Assembly: GCF_000176135.1 (NCBI RefSeq)
Contig: NZ_ACZN01000018.1
Span: 124,001 to 188,000 of the forward strand
Length of the DNA: 64,000 nt
Reading direction: 5' to 3'
Origin: Vibrio coralliilyticus ATCC BAA-450
Lineage (GTDB): Bacteria; Pseudomonadota; Gammaproteobacteria; Enterobacterales; Vibrionaceae
Positions within the stretch are counted from its first letter, which is position 1. Every line of letters begins with the position of its first letter. Positions 9,259 through 18,120 of the stretch are shown one piece after another. The position numbers and the translations under genes are program-made. The notes beneath the pieces were generated by a model. It saw only the letters and a list, made by a program, of their open reading frames with translations. It did no database searches and was not told the origin of the DNA.

Positions 9259-10652
9259 TACGCAGCCTCATCCAGTTCTGTGGTGAGAACGACTTCACCA
9301 GTGAAGTGATCGTATTGATACTGAGGGACAATTCTCAGTGTGCATACAAAGCTACCAGGCTGATTCTCAGACTCTGAAACACTAATTTTGGCAAAGCTTA
9401 GAGGGTACTTAGCGAGCGTTTCTTCATTCGCATATGTTACGTTACTAGCGAACTTCTCTACCCACTGAGTTAAAAAGAGTTCACACTCGGCCGCTGTGTT
9501 GAAGCTACCCAGCATCTCGCGAACCTGAACTTTCAAATAATGAGCGATACGACAAGACATTAAACTGGTTTGAATTTGTGTCAGGATCTTTTCGTTATCG
9601 GATGTTCCACTTTGCCAGATGGAATTGTTACCGTTAAAAAAATACTTGTCACTGAGTGGGCTCTTGGTAAGTGGTACGAACCCATTTTGTGCGTAAAACG
9701 TGGATATCTGGCCAAATAGCACTACGTTTGTTTGTGGCTCTCTCAAAAACAGGCTGCTATGTTGGTCAATATTGACGATCGCGCCTTGGGATTTATCATT
9801 CCAGCGAGATTTAAGAAAACCAAACCAGTTTACGCGGTGGTATTCACGCATAATCGTTGCCGCAAATGCAAAACCCGCGTTACCCCATAGACCAGTACCG
9901 ACTTCGTTGTAGATGAACCCTGCTTTGGTGTTCTTATAACAATGACGCATACGAACAGAAGGCATAACAAAGCCGATAAATCGAGCACTGGGTTTGCCAC
10001 GTAACGACTGCCATGCTTGATAATCTGGACCTGTGATGATTTTTTCTATCCTATTTATATCAGACAGCCAATCTGCTCCCGGGTCAACAAAGAAACTTTT
10101 ATCGGGAGTAAATATCATCGGGCACAATGTGGACTCGCCCAATTTGCTTAACATTTCAACTGTAAACAGGTCGTCGTAGTCGGCATCAAAATCCATATCA
10201 ATAGCTATTGGGTGAGTGTAAACAATACATCCAAATGGGTGACCGCCAAGGGTATTGAGTTCTTGGTTGCCAATCTTGTTGAACAAGTTTGATGCTTTGA
10301 TATTGTATGCTTGATTAACGTCTGCTGAGACTTCTTCCCAATCCATATCGAGAAGCTTGAGTTTGGTTCGTTGCTTGTTTACTGGAAGGGTGGCAAGGCC
10401 TTGTAGCCCCAACCAACTGCTATGCAGCTGTTCGAATGCTTTGTCGTGAATAATTTGATCTAGTTGTTTCGATAGGATGTCATCTAACCTCGCAACAAGG
10501 CGAGATACGAAGTTAACTAGCGATGGTTTGTTTGATAACGCATCTGAGTTAACTTCAGACAGTAAAAAGAGCGCGTCTCTTAGAAAGTCGCTTTTTTTGC
10601 TGTCTAAAGCGGCAAACTTCTGCTGCCAATCTGCGTCGAAATTCAATTTCAT
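9258..10652 (-). CDS. Second TssC-family protein (ImpD-like sheath large-subunit paralogue)
   Basis: 464 residues, homologous over its length to the TssC encoded just upstream: LDDILSKQLDQIIHDKAFEQLHSSW matches KLSKQLSEVMQQKDLQKLEGSW, and SCRIAHYLKVQVREMLGS matches SSRIAHYLKVMGRDKLGS. It is clearly divergent: the central part is rewritten (MRHCYKNTKAGFIYNEVG) and the C-terminus ends in VVLTTELDEAA instead of the usual sheath end. Some T6SS clusters encode such an extra TssC-like protein (the impD type); its role is not settled to my knowledge. It could be a sheath cap, a baseplate-proximal ring or an alternative subunit. It is separated from tssC by 61 bp that hold a strong hairpin. Confidence 0.85.
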   Translation of the reverse strand: MKLNFDADWQQKFAALDSKKSDFLRDALFLLSEVNSDALSNKPSLVNFVSRLVARLDDILSKQLDQIIHDKAFEQLHSSWLGLQGLATLPVNKQRTKLKLLDMDWEEVSADVNQAYNIKASNLFNKIGNQELNTLGGHPFGCIVYTHPIAIDMDFDADYDDLFTVEMLSKLGESTLCPMIFTPDKSFFVDPGADWLSDINRIEKIITGPDYQAWQSLRGKPSARFIGFVMPSVRMRHCYKNTKAGFIYNEVGTGLWGNAGFAFAATIMREYHRVNWFGFLKSRWNDKSQGAIVNIDQHSSLFLREPQTNVVLFGQISTFYAQNGFVPLTKSPLSDKYFFNGNNSIWQSGTSDNEKILTQIQTSLMSCRIAHYLKVQVREMLGSFNTAAECELFLTQWVEKFASNVTYANEETLAKYPLSFAKISVSESENQPGSFVCTLRIVPQYQYDHFTGEVVLTTELDEAA

Positions 10653-10683
10653 ATTGTCCTTAGATTGTAAACGAGAAGAAAGG

Positions 10684-10705
10684 AAGGCCGGATTGCTCCG
10701 GCCTT
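10684..10705 (-). terminator. Intra-operon GC-rich hairpin between tssC and the TssC-like gene
   Basis: AAGGCCGG (10684-10691), 6-base loop, CCGGCCTT (10698-10705): a perfect 8-bp stem. On the minus strand it is followed by TTCCTTTCTTC, an imperfect U-tract, so it may act as a partial terminator or as an RNA-stabilising end for the hcp-tssB-tssC message. Confidence 0.6.
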
Positions 10706-10713
10706 AAATTTGA

Positions 10714-12192
10714 TTAACCTGGAATTTTAGCAACCATACGTACAGAGGTTGTTAGCTCTTCCAGTTGTAGCCACGGTCGTAGGTGTGCAACCGCCGAATA
10801 AGAACCAGGGCGACCTGGCTGCTCGACTACTTCAATTCTAGACTCGCAAAGTGGCGTTTTAGCACGTTGCTCGTTGCCAATCGCACCAGCGTTGGTGTAT
10901 TGATCAATCCAAAGTTGAAGTTCACGTTGAATATCCGGAGCTTCAAGGTTTGAACCTAGTTTGTCACGTCCCATTACTTTCAGGTAATGAGCAATACGGC
11001 TACTCGCCATGATGTATGGAAGACGAGCAGAGATAGCAGCATTAGCTGTTGCGTCTGGGTCTGTGTATGTCTTTGGTTTTTGGGTCGTTTGACCACCAAT
11101 GAATACACCGTAGTTTGAATTCTTGTAGTGAACAAGAGGCAAGAAACCTAAATCACTTAGCTCTTTTTCACGCTCATCCGTTAGGTTAACTTCTGTTGGA
11201 CACTGTTGAACAAGATCGCCAGCTTCCGTTTTGTAAGTCAGGTTAGGGAGGTTTTCAACTTTACCGCCGTTGTCCAGACCACGAATAGAAGTACACCAGC
11301 CTGACGCAGTGTAAGCTTGAGTCATTTTCAGACCAAGATCGTAAGCTGCGTTTGACCAGACAAGTTGGTCGTTATTTTCTGGATTTGGATTACCATCCAT
11401 ATCCGTACCAAGCTCTTCATAATCGAATAGCTCAGTTCCAAGACCCTTAGCACCATATGGTAGGCGTGCAAGCGTTCTTGGTAGAGTTAGAGTTACATAA
11501 CGCGCGTCATCACTTTCACGGAATGCATTCCAAGCTGCGTATGCCGGCGAATCAAAACCAGCGGCAACAGGTTTGCCTTCATCAAAAGTGGTGAAGTCGT
11601 TGAATTCGAACATTTGAGCGTTCGCTGCGGCAACAAATGGTGCGTGACACGCTGCAGCCACTTCACCCATATAGCGAAGTAGGGCAACATCTTCGTCTTT
11701 TGCACTGAATTCGTAGTCGCCAATGAATGTACCGTAAGGCTCACCACCTGCAGTACCAAATTCGCCTTGGTAAACTGCGTTGAATAGTGGGCTACGGTCA
11801 ATGGCTGGTGCATCTTCAAATTGGTCTAAAAGCTCTTCTTGAGAGAAATCAACCATTTTGATTTTAAGATCACGACCTAATTCACTTTCTTTCACCAACT
11901 TCTGCAAGCCGCGCCATGAGCCTTCAAGTTTCTGAAGGTCTTTTTGTTGCATGACTTCAGAAAGCTGCTTTGACAGTTTTTTGTCAATTTCTGAAATTGC
12001 ATTTTCGATGGTTTTAGTAACGTTTTTATCCCACGTTACTGTACCGGAAAGTGCTTGTTCAGCTAGAACTGAGAACAGCTCTTTTGTTGTATCAGCAGGC
12101 GTTTGAGTGGTGGCCTCAATCGCTCTGTCTAGAAAACTCAGCGAACCTTCTGCTGCTTCAGTTTGCGTTTGATTTTCAGCTTCTGTACTCAT
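10714..12192 (-). CDS. tssC: T6SS contractile sheath large subunit TssC/VipB
   Basis: 492 residues, the normal size for TssC, which co-assembles with TssB into the contractile sheath round the Hcp tube. Family hallmarks are FDEGKPVAAGFDSPAYAAW-type central sequence, LPRTLARLPYG, SSRIAHYLKVMGRDKLGS, and the C-terminal strand-rich end GRPGSYSAVAHLRPWLQLEEL. The ATG overlaps the TGA of tssB by 4 bp (ATGA), giving coupled synthesis of the two sheath subunits. Confidence 0.96.
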   Translation of the reverse strand: MSTEAENQTQTEAAEGSLSFLDRAIEATTQTPADTTKELFSVLAEQALSGTVTWDKNVTKTIENAISEIDKKLSKQLSEVMQQKDLQKLEGSWRGLQKLVKESELGRDLKIKMVDFSQEELLDQFEDAPAIDRSPLFNAVYQGEFGTAGGEPYGTFIGDYEFSAKDEDVALLRYMGEVAAACHAPFVAAANAQMFEFNDFTTFDEGKPVAAGFDSPAYAAWNAFRESDDARYVTLTLPRTLARLPYGAKGLGTELFDYEELGTDMDGNPNPENNDQLVWSNAAYDLGLKMTQAYTASGWCTSIRGLDNGGKVENLPNLTYKTEAGDLVQQCPTEVNLTDEREKELSDLGFLPLVHYKNSNYGVFIGGQTTQKPKTYTDPDATANAAISARLPYIMASSRIAHYLKVMGRDKLGSNLEAPDIQRELQLWIDQYTNAGAIGNEQRAKTPLCESRIEVVEQPGRPGSYSAVAHLRPWLQLEELTTSVRMVAKIPG

Positions 12193-12695
12193 TCTTCGCC
12201 TCCTTCCTTATTGACACCAAGCTCTTCCGATAATGCATTGATAGTATCTGCACTTTGGAGCACTTCTTTCAGCAGCTTCTCGAGATCGCGAGAGCGATCT
12301 GCTTTTGAAAGTAGTACTTTTAGCTGGTTACGGGTTTCAACAAGCTTTTTAAGAGGTTCTACTTGCTCGACGATAGCTTCAGGTTCAAAGTCTTTCATTG
12401 AGTTGAACTTCAAAGCAGCTTCAAACTGGCTATCATCGTCTGCAAGTACATTGTCGACTTTCAAAGACAACTCTGGGCCAACGCGTTTCATCACGGTGTC
12501 AAAGTTGTCTTTGTCAACGTTGTAGAACGTACGATCTTCAACGTCTTCCTTGTCTTGTTTATGACCAGAGTAGTCACCAATTACCCCAACCACAAATGGG
12601 AGTTCTTTGGTTTCTACAGCGCCATTAGTTTCCACATCGTAAGTAATACTTACGCGGTTTTTACTTACACGTTTGTGTTGGGAATTAAGTGCCAC
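12189..12695 (-). CDS. tssB: T6SS contractile sheath small subunit TssB/VipA
   Basis: 168 residues, as usual for TssB. It contains the conserved RVSITYDVETNGAVETKELPF and GVIGDYSGH, followed by the helix that ClpV recognises and the C-terminal helix that knits with TssC (LKVLLSKADRSRDLEKLL). The start codon is GTG (12693-12695), supported by a strong AAGGAG 7 bases upstream and by the conserved N-terminus; no nearer ATG fits. It follows hcp by 19 bp. Confidence 0.95.
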   Translation of the reverse strand: MALNSQHKRVSKNRVSITYDVETNGAVETKELPFVVGVIGDYSGHKQDKEDVEDRTFYNVDKDNFDTVMKRVGPELSLKVDNVLADDDSQFEAALKFNSMKDFEPEAIVEQVEPLKKLVETRNQLKVLLSKADRSRDLEKLLKEVLQSADTINALSEELGVNKEGGEE

Positions 12696-12714
12696 AATGG
12701 TTCTCCTTAACTAA

Positions 12715-13236
12715 TTAAGCAGCAGTCGAAGTAACTTTCGCAGTTGTTGCATCGAAGCCAACTTCAGGACCTTTCTCGATCTTACCGCCTTCACCTTCGA
12801 TGTAGTAAGCTTTCGAAATTTCAGTGTAGGTTAGAGAGAAAGATTCGTTTGGCAGAGTACCGTCAGAACCAGCCATGTTGTAGCTAGACATACGAGCTGC
12901 TTTTAGAGTTACGATTAGGTATGGATCTGCACCAGAACCTTCACGGTTTGGCTTAGTCATTACGATTTCAACTGTTTTACCTTCACCGCCTGGTGCGTAA
13001 AGGAAAGTTGTTAGATGCGGAGTTGCACCGTCACAACCACGAGTTACGTTGATTTCGCCAAGCGCAACCATACCTTGGTCAGCGTTGTTTGCGTTACCCA
13101 CATCAATACCCACGCCACGAACAGCATTCCAAGTCACGGTGTCAATAGCAAAGAAGCCATCTTTACCACCGATCTTTTCTACAGTTGCTGCACCTTTAGG
13201 TGTAGTGCCATCAATTCTCATGAAAATAGAAGCCAT
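12715..13236 (-). CDS. hcp: T6SS inner-tube protein Hcp
   Basis: 173 residues, Hcp family (hexameric rings stacked into the tube expelled by sheath contraction). Evidence is the N-terminal SIFMRIDG, the strand-rich body with EINVTRGCDGATPHLTTFLY, and the late strand ESFSLTYTEISKAYYIEG typical of Hcp. A strong AAGGAG lies before the ATG, fitting a highly made protein. Position between tssA and tssB puts tube and sheath genes together. No C-terminal effector extension is present. Confidence 0.93.
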   Translation of the reverse strand: MASIFMRIDGTTPKGAATVEKIGGKDGFFAIDTVTWNAVRGVGIDVGNANNADQGMVALGEINVTRGCDGATPHLTTFLYAPGGEGKTVEIVMTKPNREGSGADPYLIVTLKAARMSSYNMAGSDGTLPNESFSLTYTEISKAYYIEGEGGKIEKGPEVGFDATTAKVTSTAA

Positions 13237-13270
13237 GTTGATCTCCTTCGCTAATTAGCATTTAGTGTTT

Positions 13271-14674
13271 TTACCACTCGAAGTTACTAATACCACTTTC
13301 AGGTTGAGTAGTGTTCGCTTCAGTTTGAGTATGTTGTTCGCTCGTTGTGACTGGCTCTGAAGGAGCTGAAGCCGGCGGAGGCGGAACGTGAACATCTGGC
13401 TGAGTGAGCCCAGATGCGGAGGATAAAGTTTGTGCTGACGCTGATGGTTTATTACTAAGGTCAGCTTGAGATAGGTTGTCCATACCGGATACTTGATTGA
13501 TATGAGCAATTACTCCTGAGTTGCCACCTGTCATTTCATTTAGCAGTTCAGGTAGGCTCATGTAACCCCATCGAATTGCTCGTTCTAGCAAAAATGGAAT
13601 AGGGCTATGTGGTTCTGTTTGCTGAAAAAAATCTGAAATCTTACGTAATTCATGAAACGCTTGATCACGGCTGGTGATTACACCAGCTACTGGAACTTGC
13701 TGCACGACGGGAGCTTGAGGCGCTTGCTGAACTTGGTTTTGGGCGACAGGATCTGCATTGGTGGCTTCAGCAGAGGCTGGCTCAGCATTTGATGCTTCGA
13801 GAGGTGCAGTTGCTTGAGGTGCTACTGCCGCTTCTGGCTGAGGTTCATCTGTGACAGGTTTGAACTCACTATCTAACGGCCATCGAGCAAACTTGTCTCC
13901 CACAAGATATTGAATAGCATTGATCAAATCGGCTAAGTTTGCTTTTACGAATTTAAAGCTGGCAGGAGCTACACCAGCAGCCTGACATTCTTTAGCAATC
14001 AGTTTTTCAGCAGCATCAAAGTTTTGATAACTTTCAGAAAGTTTTGTGAGCGTCTCTTCTACATCGCGAGAAAACAGTGATTGCGCTCTATCTTTTAACT
14101 CCGCCATTGTGCCGTTTCTCTCTGCACGCAGAAAATCGCCAAAAGACACGTCGTCAATAAGAGAGATCATTTGTAGTGGCATATAAAGCGCAGTGGAATC
14201 TTGGCTTTCACCAACAAGTTGCAGCAGAGGCTTTAAACGAAATTCGATTAGTTCTTTTGTCTGACCAGCTTCATCGCTACTTTTTAACTTTTCGACTGGA
14301 GGGTGGGGGTTTAGAGTTCCCCAAAACGATTCGATGAAACCCGCTAGAACTTTTGTTGCACTTGCTAGGTTTTCATACGGTGAAGCTGTGAAAGGTTGGC
14401 TGGCAATGTACCAACCTAAAAACTCGATATCTTTGGTCTGAGATGTTAGCGCCTCAAACGTTGAGGTGCGCAGTAAATCCCAATTACTTTGGTTGGCTTC
14501 GATTAGCGCTTCATCGCTAGACGCATCTGGTGTTTCGATAAGTTGACGGAAAGATGATTGTGCCGTGTTGTAGTTGTTTCTCAAAGTACGATAGGCACTA
14601 CGATCTAACTTCAGGTATGTACCTGATGGGTGTTCTTCTGAGATAGGTGCCAATAGTGCTTCAATATCAACCAT
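13271..14674 (-). CDS. tssA: T6SS protein TssA (ImpA_N type), probable first gene of the main operon
   Basis: 467 residues. The N-terminal ImpA_N domain is recognisable in VDIEALLAPISEEHPSGTYL and in FLGWYIASQPFTASPYENLA. Residues about 270-335 are a low-complexity Ala/Pro/Gln/Glu linker. The conserved C-terminal piece EPHSPIPFLLERAIRWGYM is the TssA short-type signature, followed by a second Ser/Pro/Thr-rich tail (about 395-467) with no recognised fold. TssA organises baseplate and sheath growth. A 397-bp gap upstream and co-directional tight spacing downstream suggest that transcription begins here. Confidence 0.92.
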   Translation of the reverse strand: MVDIEALLAPISEEHPSGTYLKLDRSAYRTLRNNYNTAQSSFRQLIETPDASSDEALIEANQSNWDLLRTSTFEALTSQTKDIEFLGWYIASQPFTASPYENLASATKVLAGFIESFWGTLNPHPPVEKLKSSDEAGQTKELIEFRLKPLLQLVGESQDSTALYMPLQMISLIDDVSFGDFLRAERNGTMAELKDRAQSLFSRDVEETLTKLSESYQNFDAAEKLIAKECQAAGVAPASFKFVKANLADLINAIQYLVGDKFARWPLDSEFKPVTDEPQPEAAVAPQATAPLEASNAEPASAEATNADPVAQNQVQQAPQAPVVQQVPVAGVITSRDQAFHELRKISDFFQQTEPHSPIPFLLERAIRWGYMSLPELLNEMTGGNSGVIAHINQVSGMDNLSQADLSNKPSASAQTLSSASGLTQPDVHVPPPPASAPSEPVTTSEQHTQTEANTTQPESGISNFEW

Positions 14675-15071
14675 ACATTTTCCGTTGCTAGTGTTTCACC
14701 AAAAGGTTTATAAATTGTTTTGTTAATTCGTATTAATAACTAAAAACTTACCTTTCATAGTCTAGGCTTATTTTTCGAAAAGGCTCGTTCATTTTTATTA
14801 TTTGCTTTGAAAAGTGATCTGTCTCTAGAAAACTGGACGGATGACGTATATTTTTTATCAATACCTTGTTTTTGCTGTGGTTTACAAAAAATAAATTAGA
14901 TTATTTTATGACCAGAAAATGACATTTTTTGTTCAGCGCATCCATTTATCGGGTATTGTGTTGCAACTTAATAAGCCAGTTTTATAGGTGAATATTTTAC
15001 TTTTCTTGGACGTTAATTATCACTAATGTGTCTTTTGGCCTAAATTTACGTCAATTCGTAGATATTACTTT
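14675..15071. promoter_or_regulatory. AT-rich intergenic region between PAAR gene and tssA; presumed T6SS operon promoter region
   Basis: 397 bp with no credible reading frame. It is AT-rich and must hold the leader of tssA. A sigma-54-like element on the minus strand (TGGCTTATTAAGTTGCAA, near 14961-14978) has 11 instead of 10 bases between GG and GC, so I do not claim it. I see no clear terminator after the PAAR gene. Confidence 0.4.
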
Positions 15072-15374
15072 TTATCCGCCTATGAGTACTGTAGGCATCC
15101 CCAAAACGATAGTTCCACCATGTGCCGTTGTATCCCCCATTCTGGCTGCTGGTTTGCTATTGATAAGCACGGTGGCACTTCCCTTAATAATGGAATCTGG
15201 TGGACCGACACATACACACATGTCTCCAAGTGTAGCGGCAGGCATGTTTCCAACTAAAACAGTGGGTGCACCAGGGCCAGTAATTGGGCCTCCCACATGC
15301 GGGATAGGTGGAACCGCTGGTGTCTGCATAGGGCAGACGTGCATGTCTGTCAGCCGAGCTGCGGGTAATGTCAT
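15072..15374 (-). CDS. PAAR-repeat T6SS spike-tip protein
   Basis: 100 residues, almost all PAAR domain: LPAARLTDMHVCP, then IPHVGGPITGPGAPTVLVGNMPAATLGDMCVC, and the closing KPAARMGDTTAHGGTIVLGMPTVLIGG. PAAR proteins cap the VgrG trimer with a metal-stabilised cone; the His and Cys residues of HVC, CVC and AHGG are the expected ligands. There is no N- or C-terminal effector extension. Its ATG overlaps the TGA of the upstream accessory gene by 4 bp. Confidence 0.93.
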   Translation of the reverse strand: MTLPAARLTDMHVCPMQTPAVPPIPHVGGPITGPGAPTVLVGNMPAATLGDMCVCVGPPDSIIKGSATVLINSKPAARMGDTTAHGGTIVLGMPTVLIGG

Positions 15375-15940
15375 TTGAGACCTCCATTACCGCCGGAAGC
15401 GATGTCTAGTGCCGCTTGAATAGCACTTTCGTAATACTGTTCTGATTTATCCCATTCTGGAAGTGATGCAGCATGATTGATCGCACCACCAACTGCTTTC
15501 GCGTATAAAAATGGATCAGGCAACACAGCTGGCAAGTCTGGTGCTACGATGCTTCCTGAACCATTCCAAAATACAGCTTGAGTTAACCAAGAAGGGCCAC
15601 AATTCAACTCCAAGCGATTGGCAAGCAGTTCGGCACGTCTTCTAAGCTCCTCTGATGGTGATTGAGCCCATTGCTTGACTGTATCAAGTGACATCTTCTG
15701 TGTATCTGTCCATACGTCGTTTCGAGTCGAAACGCAGCATAAAGCCCACCAAATGCTTTCTCGGACGGGCAGTGCATGCGCGAGAAACTGAATGAGATCG
15801 TTATAGAGCTTTGCTTCTTGGAGCTTTTTAATAACTTGGTCGATGGGTTGCTCTTCGCCAATGACTTCTTTTGCTTCATCAGAGGCTTGAAATCTCGGTA
15901 AGATCTGGGCGCTGCTCTGATAGGGAATCTTTTTATACAT
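15371..15940 (-). CDS. T6SS accessory protein between VgrG and PAAR (DUF6931-like)
   Basis: 189 residues, no signal peptide or membrane segment, probably cytoplasmic and helical. The core FLAHALPVRESIWWALCCV and the later PFLYAKAVGGAINHAA resemble small proteins found between vgrG and PAAR genes (DUF6931, from memory, not checked). The position, 4 bp after vgrG and overlapping PAAR by 4 bp, suggests a spike-loading or adaptor role. Nothing in the sequence suggests an enzyme or toxin. Confidence 0.7.
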   Translation of the reverse strand: MYKKIPYQSSAQILPRFQASDEAKEVIGEEQPIDQVIKKLQEAKLYNDLIQFLAHALPVRESIWWALCCVSTRNDVWTDTQKMSLDTVKQWAQSPSEELRRRAELLANRLELNCGPSWLTQAVFWNGSGSIVAPDLPAVLPDPFLYAKAVGGAINHAASLPEWDKSEQYYESAIQAALDIASGGNGGLK

Positions 15941-15944
15941 AATT

Positions 15945-17927
15945 TTAGTTTACCTTCACAATGGCGCCTTTCAGTTCGCCTAGTACGCCACCATCGAATG
16001 TGCCTTTCAGGCCAGATTTGAATTCAGCACTTAGTGAACCCTCGGCACTTAATGTTGTGCTGGCTTTAATCGCAATACTTAATCCCTTGATGCTGTTTGA
16101 ACTGGTTGCTTCAAGTGCAGTTGTGGTGCCGGAAACTTTGTTCGCAGATGTCGCTTTGCTGGTGACATTGGTTCCTTCTAGATTGAGCGCACTGCTTGCT
16201 TTGATATCGATGTTCGTAGCTTCAATAGAAATAGATGACGAAGATATCGAAATTTTGCTAGAGCCGACTTTGAGGTCGATGGAGTCATCAGCTTCGAGCG
16301 TGATGGACTTCGCTGAACCACTCATTGCTTTTGTGACGTTCAGGGTGTAATTGTCTTCTGTCGCAATTGTCATCGCTTTCGTCACCGACTGGCTCAATTC
16401 GCCTTTAACGGTTTCAGTATGATTGTTTTCAACCTCCTGAGTAATGTCTTTGGCAGCATGAAGATAAACTAGCTCGTTATCTTTCTTGTCGTCGAAGTAA
16501 AGCTCATTTGTCTGACCTGTTAACTTCGTCTTTATACCTGTTTTGGTCGCGTTTGCTTCTTTATAAGGAGGCGCGTTTTTACTGTTGTAAACACTGCCTG
16601 TAATGATTGGCTGATCAGGGTCGCCGTCAATAAAGGAAACCAGTACTTCTTGACCTACTCGTGGAATAAACTGCGTCCCATAGCCGCTACCTGCCATCAT
16701 TTGCGCGACACGCACGTAACAACTGGTTTTGTCTCCGCTGGCTTCAGTGTCCCAATGAAATTGAATACGGACTCTGCCTTGGTCATCTTGGTTGATTTCA
16801 CCTGCTGTTGAGCCTGCAACTGTAGCACTTTGCAAACCATTGACGACTTGCTTGGAACGTGGCTTAGGGTAAGTCGGTGTGGCTTTCGGGATCAGTTTTA
16901 CTTCAGTAGCGCATCGAACATCATCCGCGTAGTGTGTGGATGTTTTGACAACCGAGAAATCACCAAGCTGAGATTTGTCTAAATGGCTGGACAAGGAAAA
17001 CCACGTCGCAATCTCGAACATATCGTGTTCAGCCTGTGCAATAACAGATTGATAATCTTGTTCTATTTGCTCAATGCGTCTTTTAGCCAGATTGCTAGAT
17101 AAGTCAGTCATATCCCCACTTATACCCAAATCAGGATAGTGGACGGATGCCAGTTTCGTATTGTTTGCAATCGTATTGCTGCTTGTTTTGGCTTTGCTTG
17201 TTACTAGTTTAGATTGTGAGTAGTCATACGCGGTTAATTCAACGCTAGCGCCATGGAAAGACATAACAGGTGCCCAAGACTTTATCAGTGGGAGGCTTCC
17301 AGAAGGGGTTTCCTGCATATCGAATTTGGCGACGTCGGCTTTGTCGAAGGGGGATTGAGCATCCTGAATGACCATTGTATGGTCGCCGGATTCGTGCTCG
17401 AAGTAGTAATGAAGGCCCTCTTCGGCAAGCAACCGAGTAACAAAGTCAAAGTCAGACTCATTGTACTGGAGGCAGTATTCTCTTTTTGTGGAAGGCAAAC
17501 TAGAGAGCTTGTACTTCCCTTTGAAGCCTGCGTTGTCGAAGATGTCACTGACGATATCTTTAGTTGACTGAGTTTGATAGACGCGAAATGAGTGAGTATG
17601 CGTTAGTAGCCAAAACCAAGGCTTGAGAGTAATTCGGTACTGCATAAATTGCAGGTTAGCGTCTAGGCCCATTTGTTCAATACGAGCAATTACGCCATTG
17701 AAAGAACGTTGTAGCTTATTGCTGCCGGACTCGTTGGAATAACGATTAATCGTCAGTAACTGACCTAATTGATCTTTAACACTGAAACTAGAAGAAACGA
17801 GTATGGCGGTAATCTCAAAAGGAGTAGACAAAGCTTGAGTTACGGTAAATTCACTTACCGTATGCTCTTGATTTTTATAGTCCTTTGCCGAAATTAAGCT
17901 AGCCGACGCTGAATACTTATCAGCCAT
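15945..17927 (-). CDS. vgrG: T6SS spike protein VgrG
   Basis: 660 residues. The gp27-like N-terminal domain (about 1-370) includes YCLQYNESDFDFVTRLLAEEGLHYYFEH, a VgrG hallmark; the gp5/OB region contains DQGRVRIQFHWD, and RVGQEVLVSFIDGDPDQPIITGSVYN is the second hallmark. The C-terminus (about 480-660) is the repetitive Ser/Lys/Ile beta-needle (for example SKISISSSSISIEATNIDIKASS) and stops with GELKGAIVKVN. There is no extra C-terminal effector domain. AAGGA lies before the ATG. It is the first gene of a vgrG-accessory-PAAR cassette. Confidence 0.96.
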   Translation of the reverse strand: MADKYSASASLISAKDYKNQEHTVSEFTVTQALSTPFEITAILVSSSFSVKDQLGQLLTINRYSNESGSNKLQRSFNGVIARIEQMGLDANLQFMQYRITLKPWFWLLTHTHSFRVYQTQSTKDIVSDIFDNAGFKGKYKLSSLPSTKREYCLQYNESDFDFVTRLLAEEGLHYYFEHESGDHTMVIQDAQSPFDKADVAKFDMQETPSGSLPLIKSWAPVMSFHGASVELTAYDYSQSKLVTSKAKTSSNTIANNTKLASVHYPDLGISGDMTDLSSNLAKRRIEQIEQDYQSVIAQAEHDMFEIATWFSLSSHLDKSQLGDFSVVKTSTHYADDVRCATEVKLIPKATPTYPKPRSKQVVNGLQSATVAGSTAGEINQDDQGRVRIQFHWDTEASGDKTSCYVRVAQMMAGSGYGTQFIPRVGQEVLVSFIDGDPDQPIITGSVYNSKNAPPYKEANATKTGIKTKLTGQTNELYFDDKKDNELVYLHAAKDITQEVENNHTETVKGELSQSVTKAMTIATEDNYTLNVTKAMSGSAKSITLEADDSIDLKVGSSKISISSSSISIEATNIDIKASSALNLEGTNVTSKATSANKVSGTTTALEATSSNSIKGLSIAIKASTTLSAEGSLSAEFKSGLKGTFDGGVLGELKGAIVKVN

Positions 17928-17973
17928 ATAATATCCTTGAAATAATGAGTCTGTTACAAAAAAGACCTTAAAA

Positions 17974-17979
17974 ATTATA
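17974..17979 (-). promoter_or_regulatory. Candidate -10 box for vgrG
   Basis: A perfect TATAAT on the minus strand 46 bases upstream of the vgrG start, in an AT-rich stretch. No good -35 lies at 17 bases, so this is only a candidate. Confidence 0.35.
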
Positions 17980-18104
17980 CTGATACGTAAGATATAATTT
18001 GTTGGATTTATAAAAAGTAGCAGTAAACTGATCGTAAATAAATCCTACCACTTATTATAAAAGGCTGATTGTGTGTTGAATCGCTGAATGTGTGAGCCTC
18101 TCTC

Positions 18105-18119
18105 AGAATCCAGGATTCT
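18105..18119. repeat. 15-bp palindrome between lipoprotein gene and vgrG
   Basis: AGAATCC-A-GGATTCT, a perfect 7-bp inverted repeat with one central base, immediately after the lipoprotein stop. The loop is too short for a hairpin; it looks more like a protein-binding site. Confidence 0.3.
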
Positions 18120-18120
18120 C

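Noticed and set aside
14961..14978. Sigma-54-like element TGGCTTATTAAGTTGCAA upstream of tssA
   Set aside because: The GG to GC distance is 11 bases instead of the strict 10, and the -24 box is TGGCTT, not TGGCAC.
15028..15378. A 116-codon plus-strand frame opposite the PAAR gene
   Set aside because: The PAAR frame on the minus strand is unmistakable and coupled to its upstream gene; the plus frame is a mirror of its Gly/Pro-rich codons.
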